Origin: Fusarium oxysporum f. sp. lycopersici 4287
Taxonomy: Eukaryota; Ascomycota; Sordariomycetes; Hypocreales; Nectriaceae
DNA: 64,000 nucleotides
Reading direction: 5' to 3'
Assembly: GCF_000149955.1 (NCBI RefSeq)
Contig: NC_030997.1
Location: 744,001 to 808,000 of the forward strand
Every line of letters begins with the position of its first letter. Position 1 is the first letter of the stretch. The notes below the pieces were generated by a model. It saw nothing but the letters and a program-made list of their open reading frames with translations. It was not told the origin of the DNA and searched no databases. The position numbers were made by a program, and so were the translations under genes. Shown here piece by piece: positions 1 to 9,998 of the stretch.

Positions 1-187
1 TAGTAGTGCGCAGCCTTTGATCTCCTTCAATGAGTGACCAAACGAGCGGGTTGATAGGTCAAGACACATAACTTGGTTGACTGATAGATACCAACTCCGT
101 AGGAGCACCTGCTTGCGTTTCATACAGGATCTCCTACTGCCTGAGGTTCTAGGCCATTTGGGGATTTCAAACCGAGGCGACATCACT

Positions 188-1009
188 TTACCCTTTGTGA
201 ATGGGTCGGACGCCCTTCACTCCATGGATAGCCTTAACTTGCGCTACTTGTTCGTTGGACAAATCGGCCCCCCATTTCCATTTGTGTAATTTGCCATCTA
301 AAAAACTAATAATTGGACCGTAATTATGACCTCCAAGGAGTCTTGCGAGAGAAGCGCCTGAGTCGGCACACTGTTCTTGGTTTTCACGGTCAAGAGGATC
401 AATCACGTACCCCCCTGCCACGTATCTGCGGTTCAGATTGTAGAGCTTGGGCTGCACGGACTTGACACCGTCGAGGCTCTCAGCTTGAGATACTTGGTCC
501 CTGGATAAGTCAGCCTCTCACATATAAGTACTCCCCCTGACCAACCATCTGTGCCTCAATCTGGGTTCCAAATTGTAGGTTAAGGGAACTATTAGTCGCA
601 TTGAATTTTTCTTGATTCCAAGATCAATCGACAAAATGATGTATCTTGCCTTGTCCAGGTCTTCTTGTTGCTGTAAGATTGCAGTGTCGTAAGTTGCAGG
701 CTCTATCCGTACAGCACGCTCGAAATCAGGGCGTCGTCGGATGACTGAAATTCCACTGTTGGACGCCCTTATCGTATTTGAAATTATATGCTCATCAATC
801 TCTACCTAGGGAGAAAGATCATTGCTCATAAGAGCATTCTGGATGAGATCGACGTTCGTATTGGCATTAGGACTCAAGCGGAGGAATACAGTGTAGAGCA
901 ATCCACCACGATCAGAAGGGCTAGAAATGGTGTCATTCGTGTCAGCGGTGTTTGATACTGAACAGAGTACCAAACTCAACCACGGAAAGAGAAGAATGTG
1001 CAGAAACAT
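188..1009 (-). pseudogene. Secreted three-module (inhibitor I9-like) protein, inactivated by two nonsense codons
   Basis: One reading frame runs from an ATG at 1009 to a stop at 188 and is broken only by TAG (806-808) and TGA (518-520). It begins with a signal peptide (MFLHILLFPWLSLVLC). About three modules follow, each ending in a pattern like LSxxQVxxxxxxxGVxxVxP, which resembles fungal peptidase-inhibitor-I9-like or subtilisin-propeptide-like repeats. It is paralogous to the gene at 2548-3345. In a by-eye alignment both stops fall on Trp residues that the paralogue keeps (LWES and PWKID), so each is a TGG-to-stop change. No intron is needed to join the frame, which favours a dead gene over a spliced one. 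The domain name is an inference from the repeat pattern; the function is unknown. Confidence 0.6.
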
Positions 1010-2547
1010 GGTAAAGGATGAGTTTTGCCAGCTTGTACTTCTTGTGTGATAGCAGAAAAATGATTTAATCATAGCAACGCTTTAGAACTCTTATATGGGC
1101 GGCTGCCAAATATTACGGTCTTACCTGGCTTCGTCTGACATGGTCTTAAGTCAGTTCAAGATGAGCTGTGGTGCCTCGGTAGTTGTGAAAGTGATAAGCG
1201 AAGTGGATGGAACGAACCACCAGCTAATCTTGTACCAAGGGCGCTCGTTATTTATGCTCCCCCATGCACAGAGATTGCAAAGTTTAATTCGCCATCGGAC
1301 GCTTCTGGGACAAACAATTAGAGGTCACACGAATAGAATTGGTGACTGAAGCTTATGTACCACTCACCGCGACATGCGTCATGGACTCATGGCCGTTCCC
1401 AGTTTCCAAGCAATCAGCAAGTACAGTATAAGCACTGCAGAATGGCATTCAATAAGATATAGTAGTTTGGCTAGATTAAAAAAAAGTGCTTAGCAAAATT
1501 GCCAATTCGTGTTCAAATTGCTATTGTCCGGCCGAGGGCTCGAGTTTCTGGGCGATGGAGACGAATAATATAGAATCTCACTAAATAAATTTTAAAATAA
1601 TAGAGGGAGCTCATCGCCGATAAGTGCTAGACCAATAGAGTTAGCCACAAAGAGTCTCTTGTCATCTGTACCATGTACCATCATACAGAGTCCATACACG
1701 GCCAAATGATATATCGGCAGTCCTAGGTTGGGACTTGATACCTTTCTTTGCAACAGTTGTCTGTATTATTTGGTAGTGCAAAATATTTTATTTTCTAATG
1801 TCGACTTCTGGGAGGTCTTGCTACTTTCTTTCCTCTCATCGGCACAAAGACTGGCAGGCTCAATGTCAGGAGTTGAGTTCAAAGCACCAATGAATAAAAC
1901 AGGGAGGACATACTTTGTGAGAACGGTTTAAAAGTTCTTCCACGTAGGTTGTCGTTTGGAAATCCAGACGCCTTATGTGAGAACAATTTGCCATGGAATG
2001 ACGAATAATAAGGCTGACATGATTTCTTCAATATAGTTGAAAATTTATAGAGTGATACTAAGTGATCATTTGATATTCCATGTGAAACAAAGATTGGCAT
2101 CATTGATTCCTGCCGACGAATACACCAGCTCATCCGTCATCCTGATCGACGGGTTTCGGTGACGATATGTGACCCTGTGGAACAACGGGACCTTTTTACC
2201 ATACACAGCTGTCCTCGGAGGCATTTCGATGACCTACGACATTGTAGGATTATGCTGTGTGAATGAATTCCTCTTCTGTTACATGGTGCTGACGGTAGAA
2301 TTTATTCCCTTTCCAGTGTGTTATCGTTGGACAGGTATACTCTGCCGAACCCTACCTAGGGGTTTGGACGAGTCTTCCAAAAGGAGCTGCGCGCACCAAG
2401 CGAACTTCAGTGCTTTCTTCAAATTACTTTTATTTAGCAACAGTAATTGGGCAAATGTTCTTTGATAACAAGAGCCAGCTCAAGTATTTCTGATTCTTCT
2501 ATCATGAAAGTGAGCTGGTAAGCTGGACGGTCTGTTCTCTATCTGTA
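1010..2547. other. Gene-free stretch
   Basis: About 1.5 kb between the two tandem secreted-protein copies. Only short frames without recognisable domains, signal peptides or plausible splice-linked exons are visible. The 1,450-1,700 part is AT-rich. I see no repeat or RNA gene here. Confidence 0.5.
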
Positions 2548-3345
2548 TTACCTGTGGTTGCATACAGTCGCCGGATGTGGCCTGGGACCGGGGCCACGCC
2601 TCCCTAGCGCGGCTGTGCGGACTGAAAGCACTCCTCCAACGGCTGCAGCCTGTCCCATTTCTTCTGAAGACAGCAATGCCATCCAGTGACAGATCCTGCC
2701 ATCTTGCAGTAACTTTGGGGTTACATAGTCCCCAAAGAGGTCCCTGAGAGCAGTGCCTGTGGCTTTGCATTGATCTTGATCCTCAATTCCCACTGGCTTG
2801 ATCATCCTTCGCTTCCTCAGTACAGATTTTGCTGAAGTTTTGAGAAGATACTGGTCTAGAGGAACTATAGGCCTGACGCCCTCGATCCTTTCAGCTAGCG
2901 ATACCTGGTCTCTTGTTGAATCGATCTTCCACGGCTTGACCCCATAATTTCCAACGTCCTGTGGTTGCATATGATCTTTGAAGATTTCTTTGAGCGAAAG
3001 ATGGGTAGTACGACACTGATCTTTGTCTCGGCGATTTAGAGGCCATACGACGTGGCTTTTCTTGTTTGAGCAATCGTCATGTTGAATGTCTACCTCAGTA
3101 GTTGTTGCTTCAATAGGTGTCACGCGCACTATATCGGGGTGGCTGGTGAGCTTCTCTGCTTCCTCAGTCGTCGCTTCGATAATATTGGACTTTAGACCGG
3201 CACCGACGCTTTCCCAAAGGGGTATGCTGCTGCATTGGAGAGTGGCCTTGATGAACTCCACCGCCGTGACATCATTAACAGGTCTGCTGAGAAAGATCAG
3301 ATACAGATGCTTGACGAAACCGGGCGAGTTTCTGCTTCTTCCATG
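2548..3345 (-). CDS. Secreted-type three-module (inhibitor I9-like) protein, 5' end unresolved
   Basis: The frame is open from 3345 (a stop codon lies just upstream) to the stop at 2548. It holds three related modules. The first starts around LYLIFLSRPVND and ends HPDIVRVTP. The second spans KSHVVWPLNRRDKDQC to IEGVRPIVP. The third spans KPVGIEDQDQCK to GGVLSVR. Each has a QC pair, a conserved Trp and a terminal GVxxV, like I9-type propeptide modules. It has no in-frame ATG, so at least one 5' exon with the signal peptide must lie further upstream. A GTAAGT donor near 3512 and a hydrophobic stretch (KFSIFFLIAALNLAMVC) in the 3,400-3,500 region are candidates, but I could not join them in frame. 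The first exon may be lost. Role unknown; perhaps an apoplastic protease inhibitor or effector. Confidence 0.5.
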   Translation of the reverse strand, partial: HGRSRNSPGFVKHLYLIFLSRPVNDVTAVEFIKATLQCSSIPLWESVGAGLKSNIIEATTEEAEKLTSHPDIVRVTPIEATTTEVDIQHDDCSNKKSHVVWPLNRRDKDQCRTTHLSLKEIFKDHMQPQDVGNYGVKPWKIDSTRDQVSLAERIEGVRPIVPLDQYLLKTSAKSVLRKRRMIKPVGIEDQDQCKATGTALRDLFGDYVTPKLLQDGRICHWMALLSSEEMGQAAAVGGVLSVRTAALGRRGPGPRPHPATVCNHR

Positions 3346-4928
3346 TTAGCGCAAGCCGTTATGTATAGTTTATGAAGGTAAACGGGGGTAAGATAGAAAT
3401 TAATCCGCGGCTTCTGTAAATACAGTTGGGGTTCTTTTTCTGGGTCGATGAATTGTCTGGGGCACACCATCGCGAGATTCAGTGCAGCAATTAGGAAGAA
3501 TATTGAAAACTTACCTCGAATTTCCTTCTAACATGATGTAGAAAATGAATGACGAGTATTGGGCTTTTTTGGTTTACTGCTCTGGGTCGTCTTCCCGTAA
3601 AGTTCGTTAAGCGAATTGTCCACGGCGATGTGCAACACGAAGGTCAAGTAAGAGCTTTTGAAGGGGAAAGAATCAGAAAGTACATCGTCATTAGTTGCAA
3701 GTGGCTCTTCTCCTCTTAATAAGAAAACGTTTGGTCTGAGGTTTTACAGAGTGGGCGTGTACCCCGCCCAGATAGCTGTGAACTTAGTCTTGGTCCGCAA
3801 GTCAAGAGTGATACAACTCATGGGGCAAAGAGGCTCTGTAGTCATGAGCAACAACTGTGTTTGCTCAGCACCGTGGCTCATAGGCTATGACTACCTGAAG
3901 CCAAAGCAACGGAGCGTTCGGGGCTTAAAGGAAAAAACTACTATTTGTCGACTTTTATTAACCTTCAGCTCTTAGTGGAGGCGAAAAATAAGGAGTGGAT
4001 TCATCTAACTAGTCACACGACCTAACTTTGGCGCGACACAACCTGGGATCTAAAACTTTGAGAACGGGGCAGGCAGGGAGAAAATCCTCTCTGTCTTTGG
4101 TCGCATATAATGTCCCCTCTCAACCAGTAATGGAAACTTATTTCGAGCCCATCACAACTCTGATCCGATCTTAGAATAAGGTATAATGGCAAAAGAATAA
4201 CTATCTATCCTTTTTCCCCATTTTCCATCCAAAGATCAATCTTTTCTGTTCCCTCTCAGGGTCATTCTGGACTCCATCACATCCAATGGCCTTCATTCCA
4301 CGCTGCTGGAATACTTTTGACTCGCGGCGCTGTCTTGGTCATGCAACTGACTGTAGTTCATCTCGCACAAATGGGCGCCGAGATTGTACATTTTTATAGA
4401 TCATCAACACGATAATAAGGATTATTGCAAAAGCCATTTGAATGACATATCGTGTGGCGACGTGCATCGGGATATCGGGCTATCTGAGCCCGGCCAAAAC
4501 TTCTCGAACCAATGATGAACAAGAGTGAGAGTATTCAACGACGGGTCCATGTCCATCACTCCGATGACCCATTTTGTTGAAATAGCCGTGCCTAGTAATC
4601 ATTGGGAAGGTCACAAGTGCCGTTGTTCATGTCCCTGGTGATATTAATGCCAAGCCTACTTCCCCACAATCTCGGGAGAATTGACGACGCGGGGTTGTAG
4701 CCTCTCCAATTGAAAAGCAGCGTTTATGAACATCATCTTGGCAAACAAGGGGTTCCAAGATCAATTCATCAGTGCCAGTTTACCAGGAATACGCAGGTGA
4801 AGACCTGGAATACGATCCTGTGAGAGTGAAATCGGTAAGATCTGCAATGTTCATAAATAATATGCCTTGGAATCCCTCTCTCGTTGCTCAATCATCATCA
4901 TCTCTTGATTCGGAATTTCTCGCTCACA
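3346..4928. other. Gene-free stretch with the presumed promoter of the beta-propeller gene
   Basis: No convincing coding region. A 105-codon open frame at 3658-3975 has no domain, no signal peptide and atypical composition, and I do not call it. The right part should contain the promoter of the gene at 4929. The left part may contain the missing first exon of the gene at 2548-3345. Confidence 0.45.
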
Positions 4929-6381
4929 ATGCATCTATACAGGATTGCGGTCATCTTTGCAAGCCTGATGTCGGCCGTTTCAGCCCTCACGGTCAAGTCC
5001 ACCAAACAGTGGACAATCGGCACCGATGTCCAAGGCTCCGAACGACTCAATGGCGTGAGCTATCAAGAAGATGCCCTCATTACCTATGGGGACTATCAAT
5101 ATGTTACTTTTTACGAGACTGCCCCGGCGGGATATCTCAACCATTTCGTGAAGCTGGGACGTAGAAAGGTTTCACCTAGTATCGGCGACTGGGAGTTCCT
5201 CACTCTCGATGACTATACCCAGAAGACGATGGATGGCCATAACATGATCTCTATGGGTATTTCGGGGGATGGAAAGATTCACCTCAGCTTTGATCATCAT
5301 GTAAGTTGAAACCAAGACTGGGGATCCTCTCTGACTCTTGAAGGATGTCCCGATCAATTACCGCATCTCGAAAAACGGTATCGCAAAAGACGTTCCCTCA
5401 AAATGGACCTCGGATCTCTTCGGCCCCGTCGTCCATGACCTTGTTGGGTCCCAAGGACCTTACTCGCCACTGACGTATCCTCGATTTGAGCCTTTGAGCA
5501 ACGGTGATCTTCTATTAGAGTTTCGAATTGGCCAGTGAGTATTGTGATTTTATCTTCGGGCGCGTACTGACAACCGTAGGTCGGGGTCGGGCGATAGTTA
5601 CATCCATCGCTACAGCGCATCGACTGGGAAATGGCAAGCCTACGGAATGTACATCCAAGGTGACGACAACAATGCGTACATCAACGGAATAGATTACCTG
5701 GATGGAAAGTTGTATACCTCGTGGACTGTCAGAGAAACACCGAATGCTGACACCAATCATGGTGTTTATTTTGCCTACTCGAATGACGATGGCAAGACAT
5801 GGTTTAATACGAATGGTACCAAGCTTTCGAAACCCATTTCAACATCTGATGACAGCACTTTGATCTGGGATGTTCCTCAGAACAGCCGTATGGTCAACCA
5901 GGAGGGACAGCTTATCGACATCAAGGGCCGGTTCCATATTCTGATGAGAGACCTGTTGTCTGGTGAGCATCAGTATCAGCACTATCTCCGGAAAACTGAC
6001 GGTAAGTCTGTCAATCTCCCTTCAATCAACATCGCTAAACTTTTACAAGGAACATGGACCAAGAATGCCATTAACCCCGCTGGCCTCAACGGGCCTGATC
6101 TGTACGACCCAAGGGGCAAACTTGCTGGCGACGCGAGCGGCGAATACTTGTTCGGCTTGCTCCCTGATCCTGTCAAGCAATCAACTGGTATTTATGTCGC
6201 TACCGCATCAAAAGATTTCAAGGACTGGAAGAGTCTGGCCGAGATCCCGAATACTTCGACCGAGCCCCTCTTTGATAAGACAAGACTTCATGAATCGGGA
6301 GTTTTGAGCGTGTTTGTAAGACAGGCGGGTGGATTTCCTGATCGCAAATTACAAGTATGGGATTTTGAGCTTGACCTATAG
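4929..6381 (+). CDS. Secreted BNR_4-type beta-propeller, candidate rhamnose-glucuronate lyase (PL42-like)
   Basis: Three exons (4929-5300, 5344-5534, 5580-6381) give 454 aa; both introns have GT..AG ends and keep frame. The start is the ATG of [19 protein letters not shown], a clean signal peptide. The mature part matches the BNR_4 propeller style: the blade motif [20 protein letters not shown] followed by DHH, later [22 protein letters not shown] and a C-terminal HESGVLSVF. This family includes the fungal PL42 enzyme from F. oxysporum that removes rhamnose-glucuronate caps from gum arabic, and is related to GH145. The His of the DGHN motif is the type of residue used for catalysis there. Assignment to the propeller family is firm; the exact substrate is an inference. 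It would act outside the cell on arabinogalactan or gum side chains. Confidence 0.72.
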
Positions 6382-6622
6382 TTATATACATGAGCCAACT
6401 GGTTTCTCTGCCTCTTGTTTCATTCCAGTAGATTATATCTTGTTCCTGCATTCGTCTATGCCTCATCTCCGTGGCAGATTGCGCTACTGTTCGTCAGTGA
6501 AGTATTACCTTTAATGCCCAAAGCTTAAGACGAACTTCTTTTTTATTCAGAGTTTACTATGATCTCCTTTTTGCTGAGCTATTGGCTACTGGCAGGATAA
6601 ACTCATTGCTGCCTCGGATCTT

Positions 6623-7774
6623 ATGTCAGATACCGGAATACCCCGCTCCGAGCGGATCATTTATGGCCAGACCAAACCAGGTTTCACTGAGAAACAAGAA
6701 ATACCAAGATTTTTGTATCTTACCTTTCCCATGAGACAGACGCTTCTTAAAATGCAGGCACTCATGCAGAAGCAAATAGAAAATGCCATCGCGCTGAGGA
6801 AGCCAGCGTCTGCACTTCCGTGGCGACCCGACGAACCCTGCACGCAGCCTTTGTACAGGTGGAGTAGCAACGCGGATGAATGGCAGCTACTTCAAGCATC
6901 GGAGCCCTCACCAAACAAGTCCAAGGCGACCAGACTAGCAGTTTACAGCTGGAATGTCGATTTTATGCTCCCTCATGGCGACAGCCGGATGAACTCTGCT
7001 TTGAAGCATCTGGAAGAGCTGAGTCGCCAGCATAGAAATGACAACAACACGACGGTTGTCATAAATATTCAAGAATGCGTTCCATCTGATTTAACTCTCA
7101 TCGGCGAGAAGAATTGGATCAGAGATGGTTTCTACAGAACTGATGTTGATACTGCGAACTGGGCCTCGGGCGCTTATGGTACGACGACGCTGGTTGATCG
7201 CCGACTTGATGTCCTGTCCTGCTTTCGAGTGCATTACTCGGCGACTCAGATGGAGCGCGATGCCCTCTTCATTGACGTAGAAGCATCTGGCCAGATAGTT
7301 CGACTTTGCAACACTCACCTCGAATCACTTGCAATGGAGCCACCACGTCGCCCAGCCCAAATGCAGCTCATCGCTTCACACATGCACGCCGAGGACATTT
7401 CGGGCGCCGTCGTGACTGGAGACTTCAACGCCATCCAGCCATTTGACAGAACCCTTCACACAGACAACAACCTCAAAGACGCATATCTCAATCTCGGTGG
7501 CACAGAAGGCGACGGTAGGGATGATAACGAAGGGTATACATGGGGACAGCAGGCTCTACCAGAGCTGCGACAGCTATTCGGCTGCTCGCGCATGGATAAG
7601 GTGTTTTTCTGTGGCGATGGACTTGAACTCTTGGGGTTTGAGAGATTTGGTGCTGATGTTGAGCCGGATAAGTCGGAGGAGGGTGTTCGGAAGGATCTGC
7701 TCTCGCTTGGCTTTGAGAAGCCGTGGATCACTGATCATCTTGGCGTCAAGGCAGTTTTTGAGATCAAGCATTGA
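6623..7774 (+). CDS. Endonuclease/exonuclease/phosphatase family protein, TDP2-like
   Basis: Intronless frame of 383 aa. It carries the EEP fold motifs in order: YSWNVDF, NIQEC (metal-binding Glu), a central CNTHLES with the His, TGDFNAI, SRMDKVFF and the C-terminal TDHLGV. The spacing fits tyrosyl-DNA-phosphodiesterase-2-like fungal proteins, which hydrolyse 5' phosphotyrosyl DNA or similar phosphodiesters with Mg2+. The N-terminal 36 residues look unlike the family. Internal Met codons at 6731 and 6752 (MQALMQKQIENAI) resemble the usual start better, so the true protein may be about 345 aa. There is no signal peptide, so it is cytosolic or nuclear. TDP2 activity itself is inferred. Confidence 0.78.
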   Translation: MSDTGIPRSERIIYGQTKPGFTEKQEIPRFLYLTFPMRQTLLKMQALMQKQIENAIALRKPASALPWRPDEPCTQPLYRWSSNADEWQLLQASEPSPNKSKATRLAVYSWNVDFMLPHGDSRMNSALKHLEELSRQHRNDNNTTVVINIQECVPSDLTLIGEKNWIRDGFYRTDVDTANWASGAYGTTTLVDRRLDVLSCFRVHYSATQMERDALFIDVEASGQIVRLCNTHLESLAMEPPRRPAQMQLIASHMHAEDISGAVVTGDFNAIQPFDRTLHTDNNLKDAYLNLGGTEGDGRDDNEGYTWGQQALPELRQLFGCSRMDKVFFCGDGLELLGFERFGADVEPDKSEEGVRKDLLSLGFEKPWITDHLGVKAVFEIKH

Positions 7775-8231
7775 ACGAACACTGTAGTTATCTCATCCGT
7801 GTCAGCACAGTTAGACATCAACGAACAGGCAAACTGAGTTTCCAACTCCCGAGTCACGATCACAAATCGAGACATAACATGAACAGTGTTCCATATTCGT
7901 AAGCGCATTATGATGGAGATGCTAGAGAGGCTGAGAGGGTCGCATCTCTCAGGCACAGTCGTTGTAGTGGTGGCAATCTCCACTAGCGATCTTACACGGC
8001 TAGCTTGGCCAGGTTTAGCGGGATGCCCTCGCTGTCAGCACTTGTCACCGATTAGTTCAAGCACTACAGTTCGTCTCATGTAAACCAGCCAGTTAGAAAG
8101 TGCTTATACCGACACTTTACCTTGTCGTATTCGTACGTTGCCAATCTCCCTGAAGCTATAAAGTCTGGGGTCGCGCGATCGTTTAAGTTCTCTTTTCACT
8201 AGTGAAACCTCGATATTGACTCTCAATCGCC
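7775..8231. promoter_or_regulatory. Intergenic region with P450 core promoter
   Basis: No gene is visible. A CCAAT box near 8140 and TATAAAG at 8157-8163, about 70 nt before the P450 ATG, form a plausible core promoter. The remainder shows no repeat. Confidence 0.45.
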
Positions 8232-9794
8232 ATGGCAAATCCAGTGCTGGAGTTACTATCGCGGCCAGCCATTGCTGCGCCGCTCATTTTGATTGTGTCA
8301 TATGTCATATACCAGCTTTTCCTAAAACATTCCAACTTACCTGACCTACCAATCATCGGTGCACGCGAAGGCGACTGGTTTCCCATTTTACAAGCCAAAA
8401 TTCGCAATTCTCTCGATGTCAAGGCCGCGCTCAACTCGGCGTACATCCAGTACAGAAACCAAGCGGCTATTTTTCCCTTGATCGACGGTGGAAACATTAT
8501 CTATCTTCCACGATCAGATACAAAGTTCGCCAGCGAGCAGCCTACCAATATGCTCAGCATGCATGAATCGGCACAGCAAGATTTGCAGACGGACTACACT
8601 ACCATGGATCCATCCCTCACGCATGATCCTATTCATTTGGAACTGGTCACTACCACGCTTACCAAAGAGGTCGGAAATCTCATCCCAGATCTCGCTGAAG
8701 AAATCGAGCATTGTGTCAGGAAACAGTTGGGCAGCAGCACAGACTGGTCTGAAATTTGCATAATGGAATCTGCGCAAAAGATGCTCAGTGGTATCACCAA
8801 TCGAGCATTTCTTGGTCTTCCGCTTTGTCGAAATGAAGAGATGCTGAAGCTGGGCATCGCGTTCGCCCAGGATATTCCACTGTCGTCAATGATGATGAAG
8901 TTATTCCCGAGCTTCGTTAAACCGCTAGTTGCGCCTCTTATAACCCGATCCAACAGGATTCACACTCGCGACTTTGAGAAGATCCTTGAACCAGAGATCA
9001 AGGCCCGTCTAGAAGAATACGATTCGCAAGATGAACACACCAAGTCCGATCGGAACGATTACTTGCAGTGGTTGATTGAGCAAGCTAAGGAGATCGGTAA
9101 CCCGAAGAACTGGCAGGTCAGCGCGCTGGCTCAACGTGTTCTGCTACTGAACTTTGCGTCCATTCACACTACGACGTTTGCAGTTACCCATGCTCTTCTT
9201 GACATTGCTTCATCATCTCCCGATCTTATTTCTGAACTTCGCGATGAAGTGGAGAGCGTACTGAAATTACATGATGGCAAGTGGAACAAACGCGCCGTTG
9301 CACAGCTCGAAAAGCTCGACTCTGCAATTCGCGAAAGCCAGCGCAAGAACTCCATCGTCTCAATCGGAGTTTCCCGTACCGTCGTAGGAGAAAAAGGTGT
9401 CACTTTTCCATCGGGTACGCACGTCCCCAAAGGGCTAAGAATAGCCGTACCAGGGTACTCAGTGCTGCAGGACAGTGAGATCTACCCTGAACCTAAGACT
9501 TACAAACCACTTCGCTTCTACGATGCGCGACAAAACGAGGCAGACGAATATGTCAAGAGTGCGCGTAATGCTTTACCGACTGCGACACAGGACTTTTTAG
9601 CGTGGGGACTCGGTCGGAACGCGTGTCCGGGAAGGTTCTTTGCGAGTAACGAGATCAAAATGTTGCTTGCTTACATCCTATTGAACTATGACATTGAGCA
9701 TATGGCAGAACGGCCACGGAATACTTGGATTGCCCAGAATAGGATACCTCCCACGAAAGCGACGTTAAGAATAAGGAGGATATCTCGATCTTAG
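8232..9794 (+). CDS. Cytochrome P450 monooxygenase
   Basis: Intronless, 520 aa. It has an N-terminal membrane anchor (about residues 14-32, PLILIVSYVIYQLFL) and the proline-rich LPDLPIIG hinge. The I-helix region is LNFASIHTTTFA, the K-helix ExxR is ESQR (368-371), and the heme-binding loop is FLAWGLGRNACPGRFF with the ligand Cys at about residue 465. The style of the heme loop and I-helix recalls fungal P450s of the ent-kaurene-oxidase-like group used in specialised metabolism. It would act on the ER membrane and needs a P450 reductase encoded elsewhere. The next gene downstream, in the same direction, is a broken TRI3-like acyltransferase, so this could be the surviving part of a small hydroxylation-acetylation module. 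The substrate cannot be told. Confidence 0.9.
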   Translation: MANPVLELLSRPAIAAPLILIVSYVIYQLFLKHSNLPDLPIIGAREGDWFPILQAKIRNSLDVKAALNSAYIQYRNQAAIFPLIDGGNIIYLPRSDTKFASEQPTNMLSMHESAQQDLQTDYTTMDPSLTHDPIHLELVTTTLTKEVGNLIPDLAEEIEHCVRKQLGSSTDWSEICIMESAQKMLSGITNRAFLGLPLCRNEEMLKLGIAFAQDIPLSSMMMKLFPSFVKPLVAPLITRSNRIHTRDFEKILEPEIKARLEEYDSQDEHTKSDRNDYLQWLIEQAKEIGNPKNWQVSALAQRVLLLNFASIHTTTFAVTHALLDIASSSPDLISELRDEVESVLKLHDGKWNKRAVAQLEKLDSAIRESQRKNSIVSIGVSRTVVGEKGVTFPSGTHVPKGLRIAVPGYSVLQDSEIYPEPKTYKPLRFYDARQNEADEYVKSARNALPTATQDFLAWGLGRNACPGRFFASNEIKMLLAYILLNYDIEHMAERPRNTWIAQNRIPPTKATLRIRRISRS

Positions 9795-9998
9795 GTGGCA
9801 TTAATAATGTAGTATTACAGATGAAGGATGCGAACATGAGAAGGATTCGCTCGTTGATAAGGAATGATAACGTTCACGTGACAGCGTGTTGTTTTCCTGA
9901 CACGTTCAGCCATAAATTCCTTCCCCTCCAATTGACGCGTCTTATGGCGACTTGATCATTTCCTCGTACAATCAATACTCTTGAGTTGTTCTTGTAAC

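Noticed and set aside
3658..3975. 105-codon open frame on the + strand
   Set aside because: No domain, signal peptide, splice partner or family-like motif; it lies in a gene-free stretch.
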